A model generated the notes under the pieces. That model ran no database searches and had not been told where the DNA came from. It saw nothing but the letters and a program-made list of their open reading frames with translations. From the NCBI GenBank assembly GCA_001821015.1, contig MHRQ01000020.1, forward strand, positions 108,977 to 141,534: 32,558 nt of DNA. The letters run 5' to 3'. Of this stretch, positions 6,283 through 13,183 are shown piece by piece. Each line of letters starts with the position of its first letter. Positions within the stretch are counted from its first letter, which is position 1. The stretch comes from Candidatus Taylorbacteria bacterium RIFCSPHIGHO2_02_FULL_46_13. GTDB lineage: Bacteria > Patescibacteriota > Minisyncoccia > Phycocordibacterales > DSPV01. The position numbers were made by a program, and so were the translations under genes.

Positions 6283-6314
6283 AAGGTTCAACCTTCGCGA
6301 AGGTTGAACCTTCG
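6283..6314. repeat. REP-like double palindrome upstream of the transposase
   Basis: Two hairpins back to back: aaggttcaaccttcg (6283-6297) and its exact reverse complement (6298-6312). Each half can fold alone, or the whole forms a 30-bp palindrome. It lies between the divergent transposase and gap genes, about 30 bp before the gap -10 box, so it may affect gap expression. Confidence 0.75.
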
Positions 6315-6353
6315 TTTAAGTTATTTTGCCTTAGTCTCTGGTATAATTTTGAT

Positions 6354-7376
6354 ATGAAGAAAATAAAAGTTGCGATTAATGGGTGCGGCAGAATTGGGCG
6401 GGCGTTTTTGAAGTTAGCGGTTAAGCGGCCGGAACTCCAAGTGGTTGCGGTCAACGACCTCGGCGATATCAAAGACATCGCTTATCTTTTGAATTACGAT
6501 TCGGTTTATGGGCAAAGCGGGCTTGGGGCGCGCGCCGAGGGAAGCGATTTGATTGTTGACGGAAATAAAATTGCTTATGTGTCGGAAAAAGATCCGGCGG
6601 TTTTGCCTTGGGCGAAGTTCGGTGTTGATGTCGTTGTGGAGGCGACAGGGCGATTTACTTCTTTCGAATCGGCACGGGTGCATATTACGGCGGGGGCGAA
6701 AAAAGTGGTGGTGACGGCACCAGTCAAGGATTCGCCGAAAGATAAAACCGAAGCGACAGTTTTGATGGGAGTAAATGAAGAAATGATGGGCGGGGCGACG
6801 GTGACTTCAAACGCTTCTTGCACGACCAATTCAGCCAGTCCTTTGATTGCGATTTTGGATGAAGCGATTGGAATTGAAAAAGCGGTTTTGAATACTGTTC
6901 ACGCTTATACCGCTAGCCAAGGAATTGTTGACGGGCCAAACAAAAAAGATTTTAGAGAGGGAAGGGCGGGGGCGGTAAATATCGTGCCGAGTTCAACTGG
7001 CGCGGCGATTGCCGTGACAAAGGCTTTTCCAAAGCTTGAAGGACTTTTTGATGGGATTTCTATTCGGGTGCCGGTCGTCATTGGGTCAATTGTTGACGTG
7101 ACTTTTATTGCTAAACGCGAAACTAGCGCCGAAGAAGTCAATAAAATTTTAAGTGGCGCCGCGGCGGCGCCACGCTGGAAAGAGATTTTTGGAGTTACCA
7201 CTGAGCCGCTTGTTTCTTCTGATATTATCGGTCAGCCCCTTGCATCCCTGGCAGACCTTTCTTTCACCCGTGTCGTCGGAGGAAATCTCGTTAAGGTCCT
7301 CGCGTGGTACGACAACGAAATGGGGTACACCTATACCTTAGTAGAGCATGTCATCCGTCTCGCCTCAAGTTTATAG
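6354..7376 (+). CDS. gap: Glyceraldehyde-3-phosphate dehydrogenase, type I
   Basis: 340 residues, normal length. INGCGRIGRAFLK (8-20) is the NAD-binding glycine motif; SNASCTTN (152-159) holds the catalytic Cys156; H183 in TVHAYTASQ is the partner base; PSSTGAA is the phosphate-binding loop; WYDNEMGYT closes the C-terminus. It oxidises glyceraldehyde-3-phosphate to 1,3-bisphosphoglycerate in the cytoplasm. ASCTTN is followed by SASP instead of the usual CLAP, a mild variation. TATAAT (6342-6347) ends six bases before the ATG, so the message is probably leaderless. It opens the carbon-metabolism block; a 37-residue membrane peptide and rpiB follow. Confidence 0.95.
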   Translation: MKKIKVAINGCGRIGRAFLKLAVKRPELQVVAVNDLGDIKDIAYLLNYDSVYGQSGLGARAEGSDLIVDGNKIAYVSEKDPAVLPWAKFGVDVVVEATGRFTSFESARVHITAGAKKVVVTAPVKDSPKDKTEATVLMGVNEEMMGGATVTSNASCTTNSASPLIAILDEAIGIEKAVLNTVHAYTASQGIVDGPNKKDFREGRAGAVNIVPSSTGAAIAVTKAFPKLEGLFDGISIRVPVVIGSIVDVTFIAKRETSAEEVNKILSGAAAAPRWKEIFGVTTEPLVSSDIIGQPLASLADLSFTRVVGGNLVKVLAWYDNEMGYTYTLVEHVIRLASSL

Positions 7377-7383
7377 AAAAGAT

Positions 7384-7497
7384 ATGAAAAAAATTATCAT
7401 ATATATAATTATCATCGTTGTTGTTGTGCTTGGTTATCTATGGATTAAAGGAACTTTTTATTATGCCCCAGAGCAACCAGTACCAGCAGGATATTAA
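7384..7497 (+). CDS. 37-residue single-pass membrane peptide
   Basis: Reads MKKIIIYIIIIVVVVLGYLW followed by a short polar tail ending PVPAGY. Lysines at positions 2-3 precede a hydrophobic run to about residue 21, so it should insert as one transmembrane helix. It starts seven bases after the gap stop, suggesting co-transcription with gap. The hydrophobic frame and clean stop support a real small gene, but no family is recognised and no Shine-Dalgarno is visible. Confidence 0.5.
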   Translation: MKKIIIYIIIIVVVVLGYLWIKGTFYYAPEQPVPAGY

Positions 7498-7542
7498 TAT
7501 TTTGCATTGTCATTTTTCATTTTGATATTTTAATTTTAAATT

Positions 7543-8055
7543 ATGAAGATTTATATCGCATCAGATCACGCAGGGTATGACATGAAAAATACGCTTCAGC
7601 GTTTCCTTGTTGGCGAGGGGCACGAGGTGGTTGACTGCGGTCCGTATGAATTCAACGAAGCAGACGATTACCCCGATTATGTCGCTGAAGTTGCAAACCA
7701 TGTGTCTAAAGAACCAGAAACCAATTGGGGAATCGTAATTGGAGGGTCCGGCGAAGGTGAGGCTATTATGGCCAATCGGTTTGCCAACGTCCGTGCGGTG
7801 GTGTACAACGGAGAGTCCAATTCTTTAGACGGCCGAAAAATGACGGACAAGATTACGCTTACCCGTGAGCACAACAATTCAAATGTGCTTGCTCTTGGTT
7901 CGTGGTTTCTCACTGAACAGCAAGCAAAAGATTCTGTCCTTCGTTGGCTCTCTACGGAATTTAAACCAGAGGAGCGACACCTTCGGCGTTTACAGAAAAT
8001 AGAAAAACTCGCGCCACACGGCGTTTCCGATTCAAGCAGTAATGCTTCGCTATGA
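7543..8055 (+). CDS. rpiB: Ribose-5-phosphate isomerase B (RpiB/LacA family)
   Basis: 170 residues. IASDHAGYDMK (5-15) is the substrate-binding start, and GGSGEGEAIMANRF (67-80) is the anion-hole/active-site loop. In enterobacterial RpiB a cysteine in this loop is the base; here the pattern GGSGxGE matches the actinobacterial type, where the glutamate (E73 here) takes that role. It interconverts ribose-5-phosphate and ribulose-5-phosphate. The gene overlaps rpe by four bases (ATGA), so the two are translationally coupled. The C-terminal 20-30 residues are an extension beyond the core. The region before the ATG is AT-rich without a Shine-Dalgarno. Confidence 0.88.
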   Translation: MKIYIASDHAGYDMKNTLQRFLVGEGHEVVDCGPYEFNEADDYPDYVAEVANHVSKEPETNWGIVIGGSGEGEAIMANRFANVRAVVYNGESNSLDGRKMTDKITLTREHNNSNVLALGSWFLTEQQAKDSVLRWLSTEFKPEERHLRRLQKIEKLAPHGVSDSSSNASL

Positions 8056-8744
8056 AAACGGTAATTGTTCCCGCGGTGCTTCCGGAGAGTTTTGGGGAGT
8101 TGTCGGAGAAACTATCTGAGGTGGTGGGTCATGCACTCTGGGCGCAAATTGATGTCTGTGACGGAATTTTTGTCCCGCGCGTTTCATGGCCGTATCATCC
8201 TGCTGATGTCAAAAAGTTTGGCGCAATTGAACGAGAGGAAGAAGGTCTTCCTCACTGGGAAGATTTTGATTTTGAAATTCACCTGATGGTTTCTGACCCG
8301 GTGGTGCAAGCACCAAAGTGGGTGCGTGCCGGTGCCACGAGAATCATTTCGCACGTGGAAGCGACAGGGGATTTCAGTGCCGTACAGAGTGCTGTCGGCG
8401 GAATTGTAGAATTGGGGCTTGCGCTTAAACTGGAAACATCGCTTGATTCCGTAGTGCCTTTTGCGGATAAGATTTCAATGCTTCAGCTAATGTCCATTTC
8501 TAAAATTGGTTATCAGGGTTCTAAATTTGATTCGTCTGCCATTGAGAAAGTCAAAGAAGCGCGCGAGAGATTTCCCAACCTTACCATAAGTGTTGATGGT
8601 GGTGTAAACTTAGAGAACGCGAAAGCTTTATTGGATGCTGGGGCAAATCAGCTTGTGGTAGGCTCGGCGATTTTTGCCGAGGAAGACCCCGCATTTGCCC
8701 TTGGCGCCTTCAAAAAACTTGCTAAAGAATTTGACTCCCGTTAG
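8052..8744 (+). CDS. rpe: Ribulose-phosphate 3-epimerase family protein, divergent active site
   Basis: 230 residues, TIM-barrel. QIDVCDGIFVPR (32-43) corresponds to the HVDVMDGHFVPN motif, EIHLMVSDP (75-83) to the second His motif, SHVEA (100-104) to the third, and SVDGGVN (180-186) holds the catalytic acid D182. D34 and H77 are present, but the first metal ligand His is replaced by Gln32, and the phosphate loop reads GYQGSKF rather than GFGGQKF. Together with rpiB and the transketolase halves it would supply the non-oxidative pentose phosphate steps. The replacement of a metal ligand leaves activity or metal preference uncertain; a related epimerase specificity is possible. Confidence 0.8.
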   Translation: MKTVIVPAVLPESFGELSEKLSEVVGHALWAQIDVCDGIFVPRVSWPYHPADVKKFGAIEREEEGLPHWEDFDFEIHLMVSDPVVQAPKWVRAGATRIISHVEATGDFSAVQSAVGGIVELGLALKLETSLDSVVPFADKISMLQLMSISKIGYQGSKFDSSAIEKVKEARERFPNLTISVDGGVNLENAKALLDAGANQLVVGSAIFAEEDPAFALGAFKKLAKEFDSR

Positions 8745-8753
8745 AGGAAAACC

Positions 8754-9623
8754 ATGACTATTGAAGAAAGAAAAATTTTTGCGCTGGAGAAAAAGGCGAA
8801 TCAGCTTCGCCAGATTGTCATTGAAGCGCTTGTTGAAGCAAAATCCGGTCACACGGCGGGACCTTTAGGTATGGCCGATATTTTCACCTACCTCTTTTTC
8901 TACGCGCTTCGCCATGACCCGAAAAATCCTACGTGGGAAGAGCGCGATAGGCTGGTGCTTTCAAACGGCCACATTTGCTCGATTCTCTATGCCGCGATGT
9001 GCTCTGCCGGATATGCGAGCGTAGACGAATTTAAAAAAACTTTGCGCAAATTTGGTAGCAAATTCCAAGGCCATCCGCACCGTGATTTTTTCCCTGCGCT
9101 TGAGACAAGCTCGGGTCCCCTCGGAAGTGGTTTGTCGCAAGCTGTAGGCATGGCACTTGCTCATCGGATGGACAGAGGACGCTCATCTGGCCGGTTCTTC
9201 TATTGTCTGATGTCTGACGGTGAGCTTGACGCGGGAAATTCATGGGAAGGTGCGATGCTTGCGGGCAAAGAGAAGCTGGGGAATCTTATTGCAATTGTAG
9301 ATCGCAACAACATTCAAATTGACGGATTTACGGAGGACATTATGCCACTTGAGCCACTCGTTGATAAGTGGCGTGCGTGGAATTGGCATGTGCTTGAGAT
9401 TGACGGCAACAACATCTGGCAGATTGATCGTGCGATTCAGGAAGCAAAATCAATTTTCAACCAACCTTCGGTTATTATCGCGCACACGGTTCCCGGTAAA
9501 GGCGTGCCCGAATTTGAGCGCAAGTATGAATGGCACGGCAAGCCACCCAACAGGGAGGAGGCCGAACGCGCGCTGAAAGCTTTAAGATCTTTAGGGGGCA
9601 AGATTACAAGCGAACATCAATAA
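8754..9623 (+). CDS. Transketolase, N-terminal (thiamine diphosphate-binding) subunit
   Basis: 289 residues, equal to the first third of a full transketolase. SGHTAGPLGMADI (31-43) includes H33; GHICSILYA holds H72; SSGPLGSGLSQAVGMA is the cofactor loop; SDGELDAGNSWEGA (154-167) is the GDGE....N metal/diphosphate motif with Ser for Gly; DRNN follows. It must pair with the C-terminal subunit encoded at 9909-10940. AGAGGA lies about seven bases before the ATG, and the gene follows rpe by nine bases, so it is part of the rpiB-rpe operon. Confidence 0.9.
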   Translation: MTIEERKIFALEKKANQLRQIVIEALVEAKSGHTAGPLGMADIFTYLFFYALRHDPKNPTWEERDRLVLSNGHICSILYAAMCSAGYASVDEFKKTLRKFGSKFQGHPHRDFFPALETSSGPLGSGLSQAVGMALAHRMDRGRSSGRFFYCLMSDGELDAGNSWEGAMLAGKEKLGNLIAIVDRNNIQIDGFTEDIMPLEPLVDKWRAWNWHVLEIDGNNIWQIDRAIQEAKSIFNQPSVIIAHTVPGKGVPEFERKYEWHGKPPNREEAERALKALRSLGGKITSEHQ

Positions 9624-9628
9624 AAATT

Positions 9629-9892
9629 ATGGAAAACAATATCGTTACTAAAAAAAGTTCGACGAGAAAAGATATCTCTGCTTATGCATACGGTTTTTTG
9701 ACCATTTTGGTTTTGGTTAGTTTTTATTTTATACCTTGTTTGAAACTTTCATTCAGCAATTCTTTACCCCAAAGGTGTATTGAACTCGGAGTTGCAGAGA
9801 ATTTGCTCATCTTCGTCCCGATTCTAATTATCTTGTGGGTTTTTGCTACTGTTATGATGATTATAAAATTGATATCCAAAAAGAGAAATTAA
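9629..9892 (+). CDS. Small two-helix membrane protein between the transketolase halves
   Basis: 87 residues from the ATG at 9629, five bases after the transketolase N stop. Two hydrophobic segments (about 20-38, AYGFLTILVLVSFYFIPCL, and 59-80, LLIFVPILIILWVFATVMMI) are separated by a polar stretch, with basic ends (TKKSSTRKD and KLISKKRN). The frame stays open further upstream, but that part overlaps the transketolase gene, so the ATG is preferred. No family recognised. Its base use is more AT-rich than the flanking enzyme genes, so it may have been inserted in the operon. Confidence 0.6.
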   Translation: MENNIVTKKSSTRKDISAYAYGFLTILVLVSFYFIPCLKLSFSNSLPQRCIELGVAENLLIFVPILIILWVFATVMMIIKLISKKRN

Positions 9893-9908
9893 TTAGCGAC
9901 CCCCGATA

Positions 9909-10940
9909 ATGCTTATCTCATCCCAAAAACTCAATCCTAAGATTTTCGACAAAGATGTTGAAATGCAACCAATTCGTAAGGGGTTTGGAGAAGGTTTGCT
10001 TGCCGCAGGTGAAGCGGATGAGCGGGTTGTTGGGCTTTGTGCAGACCTTACCGAGTCTACGCAGATGCATTTGTTCAAAGAAAAGTTCCCGCATCGTTTT
10101 GTTGAAATCGGTGTCGCAGAGCAAAACTTAGCAACCGTTGCCAGCGGCATGGCCGCGATGGGGAAAATCCCGTTCATCTCTTCTTACGCTATGTTTAGCC
10201 CGGGGCGTAATTGGGAGCAGATAAGAACGACGATCGCGTACAACAATGTACCAGTCAAAATCGCTGGCTCGCACGCAGGCGTCTCTGTCGGTCCCGATGG
10301 AGGCTCGCATCAAGCTTTGGAGGACATCGCGATGATGCGCGTGATGCCACGTATGGTGGTACTTTCTCCCTGCGATTCTATTGAAGCACGCAAAGCAACT
10401 ATTGCCGCGGCAAAGACAAATACACCAGTTTATATTCGTTTGGCTCGTGATAAAACACCAGTGATAACCACAGAAGAAACGCCGTTTGAAATAGGGAAGG
10501 CGAGTTTACTGTGGGAGCCTCACAACCTACAAGGTCCGACCTTGTATACAAGGTCCGACCTTGTAGGTAGGGTGGGCATCATTGTCACCGGTTCTCTAGT
10601 CCACGAAGCTCTCAAAGCCGCGAGACAACTTGAAGAAATAGAACGAGTTTCGGTTTCTGTGCTTAACCTTGCCACTATCAAACCTCTGGATGTAGACGCG
10701 GTTGTAAAACTTACAAAAGAAGCCGGAGCGATTGTTACCGTAGAAGAACATCAGAAAATGGGCGGGATGGGAAGCGCTGTCGCAGAGTGTCTCGCAGGCA
10801 ACTGTCCGGTGCCGATAGAGTTTGTTGCAGTGGATGACCAATTTGGCCAGTCAGGCACGCCATCAGAACTTGTCGCACACTACGGTCTAGATGCGCCGCA
10901 CATTGTCCAGGCGGTAAGAAAAGTTATTAGTAGAAAATAG
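9909..10940 (+). CDS. Transketolase, C-terminal (pyrimidine-binding and C) subunit
   Basis: 343 residues. ERVVGLCADLTESTQ near the start, VEIGVAEQNLATVASGMAA (the catalytic Glu that activates thiamine), FISSYAMFS, and GGSHQALEDIAMMRVMP are the standard pyrimidine-domain motifs. GIIVTGSLVHEALKAA starts the C-terminal domain. Residues 206-220 (NLQGPTLYTRSDLVG) are an extra loop encoded entirely by a palindromic repeat and fall in the linker between the domains. With the N subunit it moves two-carbon units between sugar phosphates. A broken palindrome follows the stop. Confidence 0.9.
   Translation: MLISSQKLNPKIFDKDVEMQPIRKGFGEGLLAAGEADERVVGLCADLTESTQMHLFKEKFPHRFVEIGVAEQNLATVASGMAAMGKIPFISSYAMFSPGRNWEQIRTTIAYNNVPVKIAGSHAGVSVGPDGGSHQALEDIAMMRVMPRMVVLSPCDSIEARKATIAAAKTNTPVYIRLARDKTPVITTEETPFEIGKASLLWEPHNLQGPTLYTRSDLVGRVGIIVTGSLVHEALKAARQLEEIERVSVSVLNLATIKPLDVDAVVKLTKEAGAIVTVEEHQKMGGMGSAVAECLAGNCPVPIEFVAVDDQFGQSGTPSELVAHYGLDAPHIVQAVRKVISRK
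10525..10568. repeat. REPIN-like double hairpin inside the transketolase C gene
   Basis: Two hairpins with the shared core tacaaggtccgaccttgta lie head to head (10528-10546 and 10547-10565), flanked by acc/ggt. They preserve the reading frame and encode residues 206-220 of the transketolase subunit. A single hairpin with nearly the same arms (cctacaaggt/accttgtagg) lies at 18897-18925. Confidence 0.75.
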
Positions 10941-10946
10941 ATACTA

Positions 10947-10972
10947 GTTTCGTTCGATATATCGCACGAAAC
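10947..10972. other. Broken palindrome after the transketolase operon
   Basis: gtttcgt and acgaaac enclose an internal palindrome cgatatatcg, with one mismatch. No T-run follows, so it is a candidate structural end or operator rather than a clear intrinsic terminator. Confidence 0.35.
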
Positions 10973-10978
10973 ACATTC

Positions 10979-11146
10979 ATGTCTATCACGCCTCGCTGTT
11001 ATTTTTGTAAAAAGGAGCTGACGCAGTTTGGCGGAATTCTTTTAAGTCCTCCGCACAAGGATGGATCGGTAAATAAATTGCATGCGTGCCGTGGATGCTT
11101 CAAGCGTATCCTTCGTCTGAAAAAAGTTTTCCGTATCGGAGATTGA
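10979..11146 (+). CDS. 55-residue zinc-binding protein (CxxC...CxxC)
   Basis: Reads MSITPRCYFCKKELTQFGG in its first 19 residues, then HACRGCFKRILRLKKVF near the end. The paired motifs CYFC (7-10) and CRGC (37-40) could bind one zinc ion, and the basic C-terminus suggests nucleic-acid contact. It starts 38 bases after the transketolase gene. Length, paired cysteines and clean stop support it, but no promoter or Shine-Dalgarno is clear and no specific family is recognised. Confidence 0.55.
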   Translation: MSITPRCYFCKKELTQFGGILLSPPHKDGSVNKLHACRGCFKRILRLKKVFRIGD

Positions 11147-11224
11147 GGACATCGTTTCTCTCGGTCCTACATGACTTAACTATACGCAAGCTCAAACGCA
11201 AAAAGAGAGCATAATTGATGTGCC

Positions 11225-11241
11225 CGAAGGTTGAACCTTCG
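11225..11241. repeat. Solo REP-like palindrome
   Basis: cgaaggtt g aaccttcg, identical in its arms to the hairpins flanking the transposase 5 kb away. It sits between the converging zinc-protein and PfkB genes and is followed on the plus strand by ttgaaaaag. Confidence 0.75.
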
Positions 11242-11258
11242 TTGAAAAAGACTATATG

Positions 11259-12248
11259 TTAAGCCAGTCTCTCGGCTATAAATTCTGGAGGAGCCTCCGC
11301 TAGCGTTTTCTCAAGTTGCTCGCGCGTGAGAAGTCCTTTTTGCGCGCCGACTTCCTGCACTACCGAACGAGAGTTGGTGTGACCCCAACGGACTGCTTCC
11401 GCTGGGGTTTTTCCTAAAATCAACGCAGAGACAAACGTGGACGCGGTGGCGTCGCCGGCACCTGTGCGTTCATACGGAGGTTTTTCATCAGGGTAGATGG
11501 GGATATGCCAGCTCGTCTGGCCGTCAAAGAGGTAGGAGCCATTTCTACTGTCCGTCAGAAGAACCATTTTAGAGCCGAGCCTTTTCAATTCTTCTAATGA
11601 ATCTCGCACGACAAGTTTTGTTTTAAGAATTTTTTCTGCCTCGTTAAGATTGGCCACGATTACTTCCGCTCGGCTGTAAAACTTTTTCATTGTTTCCATT
11701 CCGAAGTTGATTTGGAACGTGCCGGGCTGGAACGCCAGCTTAACGGATGGATGTGCCTCTAGATACGCGGCGATTTCCTGATGATATTTCTGTGAATCAG
11801 GTCCGAGAGAACTTACATACATCCAGCGCGGTTCGGGCGCGTCAGGGAATTTGTAGGGAAACGCCGCGTGGTTGACGAGAATAGTGCGCTCGTCTTCATA
11901 CCAGAGCACGAAGTGGTGGTTCGTGGGCAGTTTTTCATGACTGGAGACCCATGTTTGATTTACATGCTCTTTTTCCAGTTGCGCGCGGCACTCTTCTCCC
12001 GCTTCATCTGTGCCGAGGTCGGTGGCCAGGGCAGAGTTGAGGCCCAAGCGTGCCGCCGCAACAGCGGCATTAGGGGAATTGCCAACGGCCGGAACATCCA
12101 CCAGAAACTCGTACGGCACCTTGTCGCCGAATCGTACGCAAATCTGGCAGTGCTCGCGGTTTAAATCGCAGTGGACGCTGGCGTCTTTCATCCGTATAAA
12201 TGAGTCAACGGTGATGTCGCCAACGGCCAGAAAGTCTATTTTTTGCAT
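11259..12248 (-). CDS. PfkB-family carbohydrate kinase
   Basis: 329 residues. GNSPNAAVAAARLG (57-70) is the substrate-side motif of the ribokinase/PfkB fold; RTGAGDATAST (261-271) holds the anion hole and catalytic base D266; NLNEAEKIL and LTDSRNGSYLF are the typical strands before it. An unusual Cys-rich segment (C27, C34, C37 in HCDLNREHCQIC) lies near the N-terminus. Substrate is uncertain: fructose-6-phosphate, ribose or a nucleoside are all possible. The neighbouring divergent aldolase makes a fructose-phosphate kinase attractive. Start: ATG at 12248, since TATAAT on this strand (12260-12255) ends six bases before it. Confidence 0.85.
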   Translation of the reverse strand: MQKIDFLAVGDITVDSFIRMKDASVHCDLNREHCQICVRFGDKVPYEFLVDVPAVGNSPNAAVAAARLGLNSALATDLGTDEAGEECRAQLEKEHVNQTWVSSHEKLPTNHHFVLWYEDERTILVNHAAFPYKFPDAPEPRWMYVSSLGPDSQKYHQEIAAYLEAHPSVKLAFQPGTFQINFGMETMKKFYSRAEVIVANLNEAEKILKTKLVVRDSLEELKRLGSKMVLLTDSRNGSYLFDGQTSWHIPIYPDEKPPYERTGAGDATASTFVSALILGKTPAEAVRWGHTNSRSVVQEVGAQKGLLTREQLEKTLAEAPPEFIAERLA

Positions 12249-12254
12249 CCCCAA

Positions 12255-12300
12255 ATTATAACATGTACTGGTAATTGCTACTGTGCATGTGTGCTACAAT
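12255..12300. promoter_or_regulatory. Divergent -10 boxes between the PfkB kinase and aldolase genes
   Basis: On the minus strand TATAAT (12260-12255) ends 6 bases from the kinase ATG. On the plus strand TACAAT (12295-12300) ends 9 bases from the aldolase ATG. No convincing -35 matches were found. Both transcripts would start at or almost at the start codon. Confidence 0.45.
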
Positions 12301-12309
12301 TTACCCTAT

Positions 12310-13179
12310 ATGCAATCTTTGCAGGAATATGTCTCGGAAGCCCGGTCAAAAGGTCAAGCAATAGGGCATTTTAATGCCTGTACGGTGGAGATGGTGTGGG
12401 GAATATTTCGGGCGGCACAAAAGCTTTCGGTACCGGTTATTGTGGGATTTTCCGAGGGCGAGCGTGATTTTTTTGGTGTCAGGCAGGCCGCATTGTTTGT
12501 CAGAAGCCTGCGCGAGCAATATACCTACCCGATTTTCTCCAATGCCGATCATACGTACAGTTTACAGCGGGTGAAAGAGGCAGTTGATGCCCTGTATGAT
12601 GCGGTCATTTTTGACGGCGCCGAGCTTTCATTTGATGAGAACTTAAAAATTACCAAACAATGCGTTGAGTACGCACGGGCTCATCAGTCCGGAACTCTTG
12701 TGGAAGGGGAACTCGGGTTTATTGGGAAATCTTCGTCGGTGCGTGCCGAACTTCCGGCAGGAGTACACATCAGCGAAGCGTATTTGACTAAACCCGAGGA
12801 AGCAGCCCGATTTGTAAAAGAAACTGGCGTTGATTTTCTTGCGCCGGCAGTCGGCAATGTACACGGGATGCTTGCAAACGGGCACGATCCGTCCTTACAC
12901 ATTGCCCGTGTCAAAGCGATACGTGATGCCGTGGCTGTTCCTCTGGTTCTTCACGGCGCGTCTGGGAATAGCGCAGAGGATATTGCTGTGGCGTGTCAGG
13001 CAGGTGTTGGAATTGTGCACATCAGTACCGAATTGCGCGTTGCATACCGTAGGGCATTGCAGGTGTCTTTGCAATCAGATCCAGACCAAGTGGCACCCTA
13101 TAAATATTTAAAACCGGTAGTAGCGGCGGTGGAGAAAATTGTTGAGGAGAAACTCGCCATTGTTAATAAGAAGCTATAA
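12310..13179 (+). CDS. fba: Class II (zinc) fructose-bisphosphate/ketose aldolase
   Basis: 289 residues. GHFNACTVEMVWGI (19-32) corresponds to the N-terminal substrate loop. SNADHTYS (77-84) carries the zinc ligand H81 next to D80; GELGFIG (133-139) has the metal-region Glu; GNVHGM (182-187) has H185; LVLHGASG (212-219) has H215. The NADHTYS form differs from the usual HxDHG, so the enzyme belongs to a divergent branch. It cleaves or forms fructose-1,6-bisphosphate (or a related ketose), linking the neighbouring kinase to GAPDH. A frame extension to 12283 is ignored because the TACAAT promoter lies inside it. A dehydrogenase gene follows after four bases. Confidence 0.85.
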   Translation: MQSLQEYVSEARSKGQAIGHFNACTVEMVWGIFRAAQKLSVPVIVGFSEGERDFFGVRQAALFVRSLREQYTYPIFSNADHTYSLQRVKEAVDALYDAVIFDGAELSFDENLKITKQCVEYARAHQSGTLVEGELGFIGKSSSVRAELPAGVHISEAYLTKPEEAARFVKETGVDFLAPAVGNVHGMLANGHDPSLHIARVKAIRDAVAVPLVLHGASGNSAEDIAVACQAGVGIVHISTELRVAYRRALQVSLQSDPDQVAPYKYLKPVVAAVEKIVEEKLAIVNKKL

Positions 13180-13183
13180 GCGT

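Larger units (their letters stand above)
5566..6314. mobile_element. RAYT transposase unit with flanking REP-like palindromes
   Basis: The transposase gene (minus strand) lies between a single palindrome at 5566-5582 and a double palindrome at 6283-6314, all sharing the core cgaaggttSaaccttcg. The arrangement matches a REP-associated tyrosine transposase with its cognate hairpins, which IS200/IS605-like enzymes recognise as single-stranded ends. A further copy of the same hairpin at 11225-11241 has no transposase. Confidence 0.65.
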
